In this document: piece after piece, positions 11,052-21,873 of the stretch
Layout: the number at the start of each line of letters is the position of its first letter
Position numbering within the stretch: the stretch's first letter is position 1
Origin: Harmonia axyridis
Taxonomy: Eukaryota > Arthropoda > Insecta > Coleoptera > Coccinellidae
NCBI RefSeq assembly: GCF_914767665.1
Contig: NC_059505.1
Span: forward strand, 38,685,506-38,749,505
Direction: 5' to 3'
Length of the DNA stretch: 64,000 nucleotides
Notes under the pieces: model-generated
What the model saw: the letters and a program-made list of their open reading frames with translations, nothing else
What the model was told of the DNA's origin: nothing
The model's database searches: none
Translations under genes and position numbers: made by a program

Positions 11052-12585
11052 GTACAGTGCATCCCATTTTGGGTGAGACTGCCAGGTTTCTCGCTTGTTA
11101 TTTAAGATAGAGCCTTGCGGTTTTCACGTTCCTGTCCTACTTTTTCGTGAAACTCAAGTTGGTCTAATCAGATTTTGCACAACTGTTTCCGTTCAAGAGA
11201 TACAGGGCGATTTTGGAAATTGATACTTTTCGGACTCCTCCTTTATCTCCGAAGTTATTAGAAATAATGCTGAGGTAAAAACTACGTCAGAATCAGAATT
11301 CTGCGTAGAATCCAGTGGCGTACTCAATTTTTTTTTCGGGGTACGGTTTTGAAAATTCAACACAAACCTATATTTTTTTAAATGGAACACCCTATATATC
11401 ATTACCCCGTTGAATTCGTAATTTTTTTCCCTGCAAAATGATATATGATACTATATAGGTAGGATGGTCAGAAATGTTAAAAAAACACTAAAACATCAAA
11501 TAATGATGATTTTTTGTTAATGAGCAATGGATTTTCCATATGAAAAAAAGGATTAATTGGATAATTTTCATTTGTGATTTTGATTTATAGTAGAGTAAGC
11601 AAACAAATATAATACACTCATCACTAATATGAAAAACAAAACGTAGGTACCTACCTAATAGCAACAAATGAATAATAAAAAAAATCATAAACATTGCATA
11701 ATATCTTACAGATTGAACTGTTCAAATTGCTGTCCATTTTCCCTAATACATATAATATACTACAGTAAAAGACATAACAGTCTCGAAGAACTTCGTGCAT
11801 CAAGAGAGGCAGTTTTCCAGGATTTATAAAACCGCCCTTTTATAATATTAAATGCACTCAGGCGTATTGAAAAGTTTTGTCAATTATGTATTAGAGGAAA
11901 ATGGACAGTAATTTGAACAGTTTAAGGTGTAAGATATCATGCAATGTTTATGAATTTTTGTATTATTTATTTGTTGCTATTAGGTAGGTACCTACGTTTT
12001 GTTTTTCATGTTAGTGATGAGTGTATTATTTTTGTTTGCTTACTCTACTATTTATAAAAATCACAAATTAAAATTATCCAATTGAACCTTTTTTTATATG
12101 GGAAATCCATTGCTCATTAACAAAAAATCATCATCATTTGATGTTTTAGTGTTTTTTTAACATTTCTGACCATTCTACCTATATAGTATCATACATCATT
12201 TTGAAGGGAAAAAAAAAACGAATTCAACGAAGTAATGATATATAGGGTGTTCCATTAAAAAAAATATAGGTTTGTGTTGAATCTTCAAAACCGTACCCCG
12301 AAAAAAAAATTGAGTACGCCACTGGATTCTACGCAGAATTGTGATTAAGACGTAGTTTTTACCTCAGCATTATTTCTAATAACTTCGGAGATAAAGGAGG
12401 GGTCCGAAAAGTATCAATTTCCAAAATCGCCCTGTATCTCTTGAACGGAAACAGTTATGCAAAATCTGATTAAACCAACTTGAGTTTCACGAAAAAGTAG
12501 GACAGGAACGTGAAAACCTCAAGGCTCTATCTTAAATAACAAGCGAGAAACCTGGCAGTCTCACCCAAAATGGGATGCACTGTAC
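11052..12585. mobile_element. Foldback element: 1.53-kb inverted repeat
   Basis: The left arm (11052-about 11757) is the near-perfect reverse complement of the right arm (about 11883-12585). The outer ends are 'GTACAGTGCATCCC' and 'GGGATGCACTGTAC'. The arms are ~705 bp each and the central spacer is ~125 bp. Arm divergence is limited to scattered substitutions and small indels. No ORF of recognisable function lies in the arms or spacer, so it is non-autonomous. Long, non-coding inverted arms fit a foldback/MITE-type DNA transposon or an inverted duplication. No convincing flanking target duplication was seen. Confidence 0.9.
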
Positions 12586-13370
12586 ATGTATGAGTCGAAT
12601 TTTAAGCAAAAAATTGTTTCAACTTGTTAGAGGCTTCTGAAGGTGCCTTAGCAAATATAGGTGGATAATCCGGTGAAAAACAAGTTCACTACAGCTAAAA
12701 GAAGGAAATTTTCAACATTGTCGAACAATTTTTGACAAGCATTTGAGAAAGCTTCACTTCCTATTCAGGTACTAGAATTAGTAGGAAAGATGCTCTATAT
12801 TTTTCACTGAAAAGTCCTACGGTATGTTCTAACTACCAATACAGTAAAAACAATCGACCAAAATGTTCTGTCAAAGCTGCTCGAAGTGCATCAATCTACC
12901 TCGAGTAATCTACCACTTAAGTACTTCCTAAGCTGTTATAGTTTATCAGTTTTCCTGCCAGGAATGCCAGTGCTGCCCTCTGGAGGGAATTCCAGCAGTC
13001 GAGGGGGTGATTATCGGTACTGGCAACTTCTCGGAAGCCCCGAGAACCAGTTCATGTCGAAATAATTGAATTCTAGAATGCGTCGTTCTGCGCTGTCCAA
13101 CCCACGTCCCAGAAGAGAAGACGCCGGGAGGAGGACAAATAGATAATTTATTTAGATTAACGTAATCGGCTCCTGAAGAGGGGCTTCATTCACGATTATT
13201 CCGGATGCCTCACAGAAATTCCATCTTAACGAGCTGCGAAATGATTTGTCCACAACTAAGGGCTACCATTGACTATGATACTTCACTCGCATTTGCTCGC
13301 TAATAGAGTAACTGTCCTCACTTTTTGAGGTCATTTTTTGACATGATACAGGTGAAAATTACACATTTAC
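12586..13370. other. No gene recognised
   Basis: A slightly GC-richer stretch at 12950-13250 has no open frame of note. The rest is AT-rich. Confidence 0.5.
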
Positions 13371-13625
13371 TAGAAATGGATTGATACATGCTTCAACGAC
13401 GCATTGAAATTGTTGAAATTAAAAAAAAAAATAGTTGAAAGTTGGAAATCATAGTTTATATAACAAAAGCACTTTTGGGCCGTCGCAAAGCGCTTTCTCA
13501 GCAGGTTAGTGATGTGATGAAATAACATGAGAACAACTGAGAATATTGCAGCTGTAGCCCCTAGAATTGACGAAAACCCAGCTTTGTCGATTCGTCGTCT
13601 ATCTTGGGAAATAGGCTACGACTAA
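13371..13625 (+). mobile_element. Tc1/mariner-superfamily transposase N-terminal relic (family B, left part)
   Basis: Degraded HTH region: QRRIEIV at about 13392, a FGRRKALSQQ-like segment at about 13470-13505, then TENIAAVAPRIDENPALSIR followed by RLSWEIG at about 13535-13615. This is the linker and second-HTH part of DDE_3 transposases. The homologous C-terminal half resumes at about 14007, after an inserted retroelement. Confidence 0.65.
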
Positions 13626-13988
13626 TGCTCTCTGTAAATCTTCTTTTTCTTTCCCTTACATTAGGACTAAGGTCCTGTGCTTGCATCAATGGTTTTCCAG
13701 GTGCAGTTGGGATGATGAAGACCAGCTTTCATACCATCTTATAGATGGTCGTCCAGGTGGTCTAGGAATATTGGGCCTCTTTTCCTTTGCTATCTTAGCC
13801 GAACTGTCATGTGGCATTCTATATAATGGTCACCCCATTCTCTTCTTCGGTTTTTTAACCATCTTACCACGTCCTGAATCTCTCACATTTCTGTCATTTC
13901 CTTGCTTCTCTTCCGGTCAACTAGCGTATGTCCTGTTATTGACCTTAGTGTTCGCATTTCAGTTGTCCTTAAAAGTCTCTTTTTTATA
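13626..13988 (-). mobile_element. RTE-like non-LTR retrotransposon C-terminal fragment, inserted in family B relic
   Basis: Minus strand: TTEMRTLRSITGHTLVDRKR (about 13958-13900), a region equivalent to YRM, then RPPGRPSIRWYESW (about 13755-13720). This is the C-terminal region of insect RTE/Jockey-type polymerases (EMR.LR...G.T..D..R, then GRP..RW.D). Its 3' end lies at about 13630. It separates the two halves of a family B transposase relic, so it probably inserted into it. A similar C-terminus occurs at 18.96-19.38 kb. Confidence 0.6.
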
Positions 13989-14004
13989 GTTGGAATTGAA
14001 AAAT

Positions 14005-14420
14005 ATTGAGGTGAAGGACGTTTATTCTTAACAAGATGGTGCTTCGTACCATACAAGAGAAGAAACAATCGCAATTTTGCAAGAAGAGTTTGCTAGTCGT
14101 GTTATTTCTTGTAGAGGTGATCATAAATTGGCCACCAAAATCTTATGATTTAACACTTTCAAACTAAGATCTATGCCAATGCTCCACAATCGATTCAATA
14201 TCATAAAGATGGACATCGTGAAGTTATCTACGACATTCAGTAGTAATGTGCGAATGGGTCATGAAAAATTTCCTTAAAGAGATATGAATATTGGCTGATA
14301 TCGTATTGCATATTAAATGGCATACCTTCCTCTTCACAATGAAATAAAGATCTATGGATTGTCTTTGGAATATATATATTTTTTTCAATATCAAGATGAA
14401 AACTCTTATTGGAAACCACT
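14005..14420 (+). mobile_element. Tc1/mariner-superfamily transposase C-terminal relic (family B, right part)
   Basis: QDGASYHTREETIAILQEEF (about 14030-14090) matches the second catalytic-Asp block of DDE_3 transposases. It continues as a broken SYDLTLSN segment, YANAPQSIQ (about 14172-14198) and EVIYDIQ (about 14220-14240). A 3' untranslated part (about 14290-14420) is shared with 55.78-55.91 kb. Multiple frameshifts and stops make it inert. Confidence 0.65.
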
Positions 14421-15444
14421 ATTCATACTAAAGGTGAAAAGACAAAATGGAACATTGTGAACAAATTGAAAGGAAAATGATGCTCAAACTTGACGTATGT
14501 GTGAACGACTTAAATTTGAACCATTTTTGTGGGAGGGCTCTTCAAATTTCTCAATATTATGTCAATGTAAATGCGTTGTCAGGACCTAGACTGGGCTGGC
14601 GCGAGTAATCATCAGCTGAAGAATCATCAATAATTCCTATCGGAAAAACCCTTTATCAGTCCATCTCATTCGATAGAACCGTACCAGAATTTCACATTCA
14701 CATCTCCTCCACCATACCTGCGAGATCGCTCAAGGCACAAATAGCACTCAAGGACCCGGAGAAAGCTACAAACGCTGAATATAAAAAAGGGCTCCATCCA
14801 TACCCCCCTCGACAAAGATGGAAAACGGCGACATCCCCAACAATGTCACGTAGTAATAAGCGGAAAATAACCTTCCCGAAGTCCTGCAGCCGAACGGAAC
14901 ACCCCAAAATATCCTGCTAGCCGGGTCTCCTCCAACGAAGAAGAATATGAAGAGGCCATTCCTCACGGGCGATAAACTACCCCTGATTATATTGCATCCC
15001 CTTCCCGAACAAATGGTGCACTCACGAGATAATCCCGCTGACGGGTTCAATGACTCGACCCCGGAGGTATTCTATGGTCTGCGGAATTCGTCGCAAATAT
15101 ATTCTTCTTCTGATGTCGGAGAATTTCGCGGCAGACGGGATTCCGTTCGGTTTTTCGGGCTCTAAATCAGCGGAAATGGGGGTTGGGGGAACCGTGAAGG
15201 GGTGAGGGAGGATGGCGCGAGAGCGTTTGGAGGGTATGCATTCGAATTTTTTCGGTTGAGCTAGCTGGAGATGGTGACGGTGATGTTGGCTGTGGAGTGT
15301 GGTTAGGAGCATTAGATGCTTTTGGAGCTTTCTGCCTGAATGAAAGTGTTTTGCAGTAAGAGGTTTCATCTTGATATTGAATGAAACTAATATATAACAA
15401 GATAAATTGAAGGATTTTACTTCATTGTAGAGAGGAATATTTCG
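14421..15444. other. No gene recognised; GC-balanced block 14690-15330
   Basis: This block is clearly less AT-rich than the flanking sequence and open in several frames on both strands (for example 15022-15369 minus), as expected of GC-richer DNA with few stops. No domain is recognisable and no paired splice sites are convincing. It could be single-copy intronic or regulatory DNA. Confidence 0.4.
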
Positions 15445-15570
15445 TTTTTGGAATGGAAATCAGTGCGATATCAGATCGAGATAACAGACATTGTGAACAT
15501 AGCATCTGAACGTGTGCCTCATATCATTCACGAATATTTGTACATGAGAAACCTGCAAAAAAAAACTTAT
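15445..15570 (+). mobile_element. mariner fragment (family M2), HTH region
   Basis: The frame reads IEITDIVNIASERVPHIIHE followed by YLYMRNL, the second HTH segment of mariner transposases. It is homologous to 34.66-34.74 kb and 36.72-36.80 kb. Only about 125 bp remain. Confidence 0.7.
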
Positions 15571-15664
15571 TGTATGAAAGTACCGAAAATATTAATTTTT
15601 TTGAAAAAGAAACATAAATCATATAACTATAAATCATAACAAAATAAAAAATGATGAAAATAAA

Positions 15665-16165
15665 GTTTCTTAATATTGAGAAACCTCCAGGCTTTGTTTG
15701 ATTTCATAATTTTCCTTCTAGGATCTAAGACACATGAGGCATCTTATAGATTTGTCACCTAAGCTATTGCGGGTTTTTGTAACTGTAAGGGCAGCTCTGG
15801 AAAATTGTCTTTCAACAGGAGCTGAAGATGCTGGCGTTGATAAAAACCTTGGCCATTTTAGCCAAGTTTGGAAAGATATTTCTGAAACTACCGAAATCTA
15901 CCGATAGTTTTCATAGAAGTGTGATTAAACTACTGATAAAGTCACACTGGCGAATACTTCAGTCTCTCGACACTCGAAAAATCCCCTCATTTAGTCTAAG
16001 CGCGCACTAGATTGTAGCAATATATGCCGTGCAACGCGAGCATCAAGCTCATGTGATATCAAATAGCTTGATATCATGTCAAGCGATTGATATCTGAAAT
16101 CAAGTCAAGTCAAGCTCAAGTATGTAATTTTTCACGAGCTTGATTTTCAAGTCAAGCTACTTAAA
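15665..16165 (-). mobile_element. hAT transposon remnant (C-terminal dimerisation domain plus subterminal repeats)
   Basis: On the minus strand, between about 15860 and 15720, after one frameshift, the frame reads LSTPASSAPVERQFSRAALT then RNSLGDKSIRCLMCLRS. This is the hallmark hAT-family C-terminal dimerisation block (PASSAP.ER.FS...R..L). Upstream on the same strand, 16030-16165 is dense in repeated CTTGA/TCAAG words ('GCTTGATATCA', 'TCAAGTCAAGTCAAGCTCAA'), like hAT subterminal repeats. The catalytic region is missing, so this is probably an internally deleted derivative whose TIRs could not be fixed. Confidence 0.7.
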
Positions 16166-16841
16166 ATGTCAAAAGATGCCTATTCATTCATTTTTTTTTC
16201 CTAGCTATTCCTCTGGATAAATTTAATTTATGACGCTACGGATTTCATCAAATTAATTATCTTAAGAATCGAGCCCTAAAATAGGCCATTTTTTTCTGGT
16301 TCAAACGGATTACCTCACTAGAAAACGAATTTGGGACACCCGATCCAACCTAAATATTATTTCTCCATCACTATCGAATCGGAAGAGCCAACGCTTAGAG
16401 CTACATTACGGGGAAGAACGATCAATTAATCGAATCTACAAACCTATGTATCGGCCTCTAAAGCTCTTAGTGCGATAGATTACAAGCATTCGTTTATTTT
16501 ACAGGCTCCTATAATTAATCCGGGCATTAGTCGTTAAAGCTTGCCGGTAATCAACACTACCAGGAAAAATGTTAACCGTTCCGTCTGGCGGCATACAAAG
16601 CTGCGCATTCAGCCATAGTTTAAACGCTGTTTGCAGCTCGGATTCCATCAGATAAGAGGTAAAGTAATGAAAACTGGGTTTTCCATTAGACTGTTCGCCA
16701 GTTAGGGCTTCAGATACGGACCGTAGATCATCTGGGTTTTCGATGAAGAGCTGTTAATTGGAATAATCCCTCATAATGGCTCAGGTATTCGGGTCGTTTA
16801 CGAATGGATTGTTTGAGAACTGAACTGAAAATCGGGGTTTT
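16166..16841. other. No gene recognised; GC-balanced, non-repetitive-looking stretch
   Basis: The block at 16310-16800 has no long open frame and no obvious homology to other parts of the window. It is a candidate for conserved non-coding DNA, unproven. Confidence 0.35.
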
Positions 16842-18600
16842 CTAGAGGTTGGAGGTGTGAACTTGTTGAGCGGAGACTACGTTGGATAAGGGTTTGAATG
16901 AAGTGTGAGTCAGCCTATCAAAACGTTCATTTCGAACAAAATTTGAAAATATATCACCTGTTATACACCTACTAGCTGATAAAACTTTGAATATTGATAA
17001 ACAGGGTGGCCATTTGAAAACGAAACAGACGAGATTACAGACGAAATAAAGTTTTTCGATAGAAATGCTCGGACAGGTCGATTTCTGTTTCGAGGGGGAC
17101 AACTTAAGATGTAGGTTACGGACGCATAGCGCTTCAACCCTTACTGCTACAACCCTCACCCCCAAATTTTGAATAGGGAAGATGGAGTGAGTGATACCTC
17201 ATTTGAAAGGTATTTTTATACTGATTTCAGCACAGTAATTGTTTTTTCATTTTATGCATTAGTTTTCGAAATATTCTCAACTAAGTATTTGAAAATGAAG
17301 TGGTGTTTTCATGGCACTTGTAGTGTTTTGTGAAGAATCGACATTTTGAGCTTCAAAACAACCATGACTGTGGCTTCCTTCCTAACTAACTAACGCATGA
17401 ATATTTCGAGAACTAATGCATAAAATGAAAAAACAATTACTGTGCTGAAATCAGTATAAAAATACCTTTGAAATGAGGTATCACTCACCCCATCTTCCCT
17501 ATTCAAAAATTGGGGGTGGGGGTTGTAGCAGCAAGGGTTGAAGCGCTATGCGTCCGTAACCTACATCTTAAGTTGTCCCCTTCGAAACAGAAATCGACCT
17601 GTCCGAGCATTTCTATCGAAAAACTTTATTTCGTCTGTTTCGTTTTCAAATGGCCACCCTGTATATGTTGGATGCACATTTTGTGCAAAGTTAATTTTAT
17701 TCAGGTTCCATTTCTAGCGACAAGAATGATTGTTTTTGGAGAATTAACTGCTGGGGTGCTCAAAAAATAGCATTCGTGACAATTAGTTCATAGTGGGACT
17801 AATGTATTACTGCCTACTTGACAGTGCTGGAGAGTCACATATGGTACTTTTTTTGCTGTTGATAATTCTAAGGAGTATCATATGGCGGTATTCTTTTGAG
17901 AACTTGTGGAATAGTATTGTGGAAGTATTGTGAGATATTTTTGGACCAAATCTGATGAATAATTTCCGCGATATTGAAAATTTGAATTTTTTAGTCTTGC
18001 GGACAGTTTAGAAGATGTGGAGTATTGAGGTTCGGATCATAGACGGAACTTAATGGCTCTGCGGATCGAATGAAGAAACAGTGAAACATTGATATATTCC
18101 TTGAAGATATCCCACCTGTTATATATCCAGTAGCTGATAACATTTCAAATATCAATATATGTTGGATGCTCATTTTGTGCAAGGTCGGTTTTATTGAGAC
18201 TCCATTTCTAGAGAACAGAATGTTTGTTGTTGGAGAATTAACTGCTGGGGAGCTCAAAAATCAACATTCGTGACAATTAGTTTACAGAGGCACTAATGTA
18301 TTACTGTCAACTTGACAGTGCTGGAGAGTCACATATGGTACTTTTTTTGTTGTTGATAACTCTAAGGGTTATAATATGACGGCATTTCTTTGAGAACTTG
18401 TGGAATATTAAGTCCTGTTAGGTGTTATCGGGTTGAATCTGATGAATAGCTTCTGCGATACTGAAAATTTGAATTTTTAGTCTTGTAGACGGTTTAGTAG
18501 ATGTGGAGTGTTGAGGTTCGGATCATAGTCGGAACATTAAGGCTCTGCGGATGGAATGAAGAAACAGTCAAAAATATTGATGTATTCCTTTGAAAACATC
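16842..18600. repeat. Tandem repeat, ~490-bp unit, about 2.2 copies, first unit split by a MITE
   Basis: Unit 1 starts near 16842, unit 2 near 18004 and a partial unit 3 near 18490. Markers recurring in each full unit include 'GGAGAATTAACTGCTGGGG', 'GTGACAATTAGTT', 'TGACAGTGCTGGAGAGTCAC' and 'CATATGGTACTTTTTTTG'. Removing the 660-bp insertion at 17002-17661 makes unit 1 about 503 bp, matching the ~486 bp of unit 2. No coding content. Confidence 0.85.
17002..17661. mobile_element. Foldback MITE (family P), copy 1, 660 bp
   Basis: The ends 'CAGGGTGGCCATTTGAAAAC' and 'GTTTTCAAATGGCCACCCTG' are inverted repeats that extend about 265 bp inward, around a ~130-bp spacer. The same element recurs at 47998-48637 in opposite spacer orientation. 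The flanks are TAAA (left) and TATA (right); the uninterrupted sister repeat unit has a single TATA at 18156-18159, so the target duplication is TATA with one later substitution. No ORF encodes a transposase. Confidence 0.9.
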
Positions 18601-18955
18601 ACAAAACAATTATGTGGAATGTGGCAATTCCGCTGTCATCAGAACAGATTTATTCTTTGAGAAGGCAAAGCTCCCTAACACCTTCTGTTGCACTGAAAGC
18701 AACTATTGGCACTTTTAGCACTAATGTAGTCACTATTTTGGTTTGATTCACTTGATTCAAGAAGTTGGATTTATAAAAACACATATAACTTCAATAGATT
18801 TAGTCAGTAGTAAAACTTCTCATAAATGATTTGGAGAAATGCTGAGCTCGGCATTGATATTCAAAAGGGGAAGTTTTCGTATAAGGTATGACAATAATAT
18901 ACGATTAAAACTGGTTTGCCTAAAAAGCATCCATACTAGATTTGTGAAGAGGTAG
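18601..18955. other. No gene recognised
   Basis: AT-rich; no supported feature. Confidence 0.45.
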
Positions 18956-19385
18956 ACAATCGAAAGTAATTGCCAAGAAGCCTTTAAGATGCAGAATAGA
19001 GGTGGATGATAAACCTACAGCTCACAGAAGTACCTAGGAATCGAGATAATAAAAAAAATAAATATCAAAATGAAACCTCTCCACAAAAGATCTGCAAAGA
19101 GTGAAACGACACCAATTCTGCAAACAGCTAAAATGAGAATGCTTAGAGAAATATAGGGATACACACAGAAAGATCGTATACCTAACTCGAAAATAAGTGA
19201 GGAGCTTGGAGTACGAGAAATCGTGGGATGGAAAGAATGTTCTGCAATAAGATAGCAAGAATGGATACCCGGAAACCAGGAGACTTATGAGATATCAACA
19301 TCTAATGAAATGAACGATTAGATTGAAAAAAAGGCTGAAAAAGTATATCAAGAGGAAGAAGGAGAAGAAGAAGTAGACAATCCTG
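18956..19385 (+). mobile_element. RTE-like non-LTR retrotransposon C-terminal fragment
   Basis: A broken frame reads ILQTAKMRMLREI, then GYTQKDRIPNSKISEELGV at about 19105-19215, matching the C-terminal region of RTE/Jockey-like polymerases (EM..LR...GYT..D..RN..I..EL.V). It ends in an AAG-rich run (19350-19380). Stops and indels make it dead. It is homologous at protein level to 13626-13988. Confidence 0.55.
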
Positions 19386-19920
19386 GCCAATCAGTTTTAG
19401 AATTCTCAATTTATGTTAGTGGGTAAAGCAACTTCATCCGGGGATTTTTCAATACTTCGAGTGTGACAGTCAAGGCTTCAAAAGACGTCGTCTGATTGAT
19501 CAACATCATGAATGATCTCCAGAGGAGTTTTAGAACATCTCAGAACCCAGTCTGCTCCTATTATTGCCAATAAGAACGAGTCAAACACAACGGACGTCAT
19601 TCGTCCATCCAACGAACACAATATACATTGCGTATATCTCAACACCTTCATACCCGACACCCACCGCCTTCCCTTCATCAACAGGTCTCCTCCAAGCCAT
19701 CACCCTCGCCCCCATCTGCAGAAAAATGGCAGGATGCAAGAGTCCCGGCAGGAAACATTTATCGGATAACTTTCTCAGCCCCTCATCTTCCATCGTCGTC
19801 CCACTGACACGGATTCCGGAGTCCGGGGGTGGCGCGGCACTCTGCCGAACGTCCGATACGGGTCCTCGACGTCGCGCTAGGGCTGCTGCTGCCTCTCGCG
19901 CGTTCGCTCATCCCTCTCTC
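19386..19920. other. GC-rising region upstream of candidate TSS
   Basis: GC content rises from about 19560 and becomes CpG-rich after 19790. Open frames on both strands reflect base composition. No TATA box is evident just upstream of 19921. Confidence 0.4.
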
Positions 19921-20120
19921 AGTGTCTGACGGTTCGCGCGACAGCTCGGTGGTACACGGTGCGGCAAACGCGCGGTTTCCCGACGAGAAGTTCCAGTGGA
20001 TCGCGTCGCGTCCGTTAATAACGTCGTCGGGTGGTCCCTTCAGGGGTGCCATTTGGTGGGTGTGTTCGGAGGACGTTTTTCGGACGGTTGGACGTCCGGA
20101 GGGTGTCTTAGGTGGACGAT
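19921..20120 (+). promoter_or_regulatory. Candidate promoter and non-coding first exon of the CUB-EGF gene
   Basis: An arthropod initiator-like TCAGT places A(+1) at 19921. A downstream-promoter-element-like GGTGGT lies at +28 to +33 (5 of 6 positions of RGWYVT). The following 200 nt are CpG-rich, contain no ATG, and end at a strong splice donor GAT|GTGAGT (donor at 20121). The first coding exon at 43286 begins with a splice acceptor in 5'UTR, so an upstream non-coding exon must exist on this strand; this is the best candidate seen, at 23 kb. It could belong to another transcript. Confidence 0.35.
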
Positions 20121-20334
20121 GTGAGTAGTTTGGGGGAGTTTGTGTGTTGGGGTATGTGGGATGATGGTCCAGATTGAGATTTGTGTGTTTTGATTTTTAC
20201 AGTTTGGATTTGAATGTTTTAATGATGCTCGATACAGTTTTTTGATTCGATTTTTAGTGCTCTTTCTTTGTCGATATTTAAAAAAGAAGTGATTTAAATT
20301 CTCTTAGGGACTTTCTTATGGCACGCTCTATATA

Positions 20335-21008
20335 GAATGTTCCCCAATTGGTGGTACAAAGAAAAAAGAGAGATAACTTAGATAATTTGAAGAAAAGAAA
20401 GTTCTATAATCATGGGTCCGCAAAAGCTTTGTTTTCGAGGTACAGAGTGTTGCTTGAAGTCCTACTTTGTAGTGATGAGCATAAAGTTTATCGAATCTTC
20501 ATTAATCTTCGCTAAAGATTGAGTCAATAAGTACCAAAACTTATGATTGATTTATTCTTTACAGCTTACTTACTGGGTCCTTATAGTAATTTGTTTTTCC
20601 TGAGGATTACTAGGGAATTGTTTGAAATTTTTTTTCTCGATATCAGTAGCAGATGCGAAAGACCACAGGGAACCAAGAAGTGTAGTACTAGACCAGAGTT
20701 TTTTTTCATATTTTTGTGAACAACCAATGGTCCAAAAAAAAAAAAGTTGTGGAGGAAAGAAGCGTGCACTGTTCTAGAAAAAATGTCACCTTGTAGACTT
20801 GCATTCGAAGTTAGTATTTCACATGATGAAAACTTCAAATGGGAATACCTATGCCAAATTTGATTTGAATATTTTGTGGTGGAAAGATGTTATGAGAAAA
20901 AACTAGGAAAACACAATCAAATTTCAACAATTTGTATCCCGAACACAAAGCTTTCTTTTAAAATGAGAAATCTGTCATTTTTTGGTACCTCCAATCTAGG
21001 AACATCTT
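20335..21008. mobile_element. TIR/foldback repeat (family F), copy 1
   Basis: The left end ('TTCCCCAATTGGTGGTAC') and right end ('GGTACCTCCAATCTAGGAAC') are inverted, and inner blocks such as 'TTTGTTTTCGAGGTACAG' pair with the right-hand 'TGTATCCCGAACACAAAG'. It is homologous in reverse orientation to 30898-31592, with partial copies at 42985-43195 and 61930-62100. Internal signature: 'CTTCATTAATCTTCGCTA'. No ORF of recognisable function. Confidence 0.7.
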
Positions 21009-21125
21009 GTGTACTGTAGAAGACGAAATTACATTTATTGGTTGGTTCTTATTGAGAAAAAACACCTCGATAATGTGTTCCGATCAGAAAACTCATCAGA
21101 TTGAACTTATCTTTCATTCAAAATA

Positions 21126-21873
21126 CAGGGTTAGAACTGCACTACAGGGATATCGAAAACCGTTAGAGATACCGGGTGGCTTGAACTACAAAAAAGTTGC
21201 GTTATTTCGGGATTAGTGTGTTGTTAACAGATACAGAATATTTCCAATGGTTCCTAAGATATCTCGAAAAAACTGAAAATCGACATTTCCTTTTTTTCTG
21301 TATAACTCATATGTTTCTGGAGTTCTTCACGAAATTCGGTTTGTAGTCATTATCCAATATAGAAACTTCAATGGTGTCCTTAGATTTTTTCTGTTTTCCA
21401 TTATTTCAGAGATGAGATAGTCAATTTTTTTCTAAGGACGCCATATTGGTTTTTCTTATGAGGTGATAACGAAAAAAAAATACGAATTAAACAATGTATC
21501 ACACTCTACAAAAATATCATCGAGTCTAGGAACCCAAATTTGAAAAGTTGTTATTTGTAATCATCACTTGACTATCGCGTCTCTGAAACAATGGAAAACA
21601 GAAAAAATCTGAAGACACTATTAGTATCTCAGTGTTCGATAATTACTATAAACCAAATTTCGAGAAGTTATCTCCAAAAACAAATGAATTATACAGAAAA
21701 AGAAGAAAATCTCGATTTTCAGTTTTTTTGGGATATCTCGGGAACCAATGGAGATATGTATTTCTGATCTTTTCACACCAACACATTCATCCCTAAATAA
21801 CGCAACTTTTTTTTGTAATTTAGGCCACCCTGTTTGTCTAACGGTATTCGTTATCCTTGTGGTTCTAACCCTG
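21126..21873. mobile_element. Foldback element (family G), 748 bp
   Basis: The ends 'CAGGGTTAGAAC' and 'GGTTCTAACCCTG' are inverted repeats, and homology between the arms runs inward for about 300 bp with moderate divergence ('AGTTGCGTTATTT' against 'AAATAACGCAACT'). The flanks carry TA on both sides. The left flank 'TTATCTTTCATTCAAAATAC' is repeated without the element at 22305-22325 ('TTATCTTTTATTCAAAATAC'), an apparent empty paralogous site. Non-coding. Confidence 0.75.
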
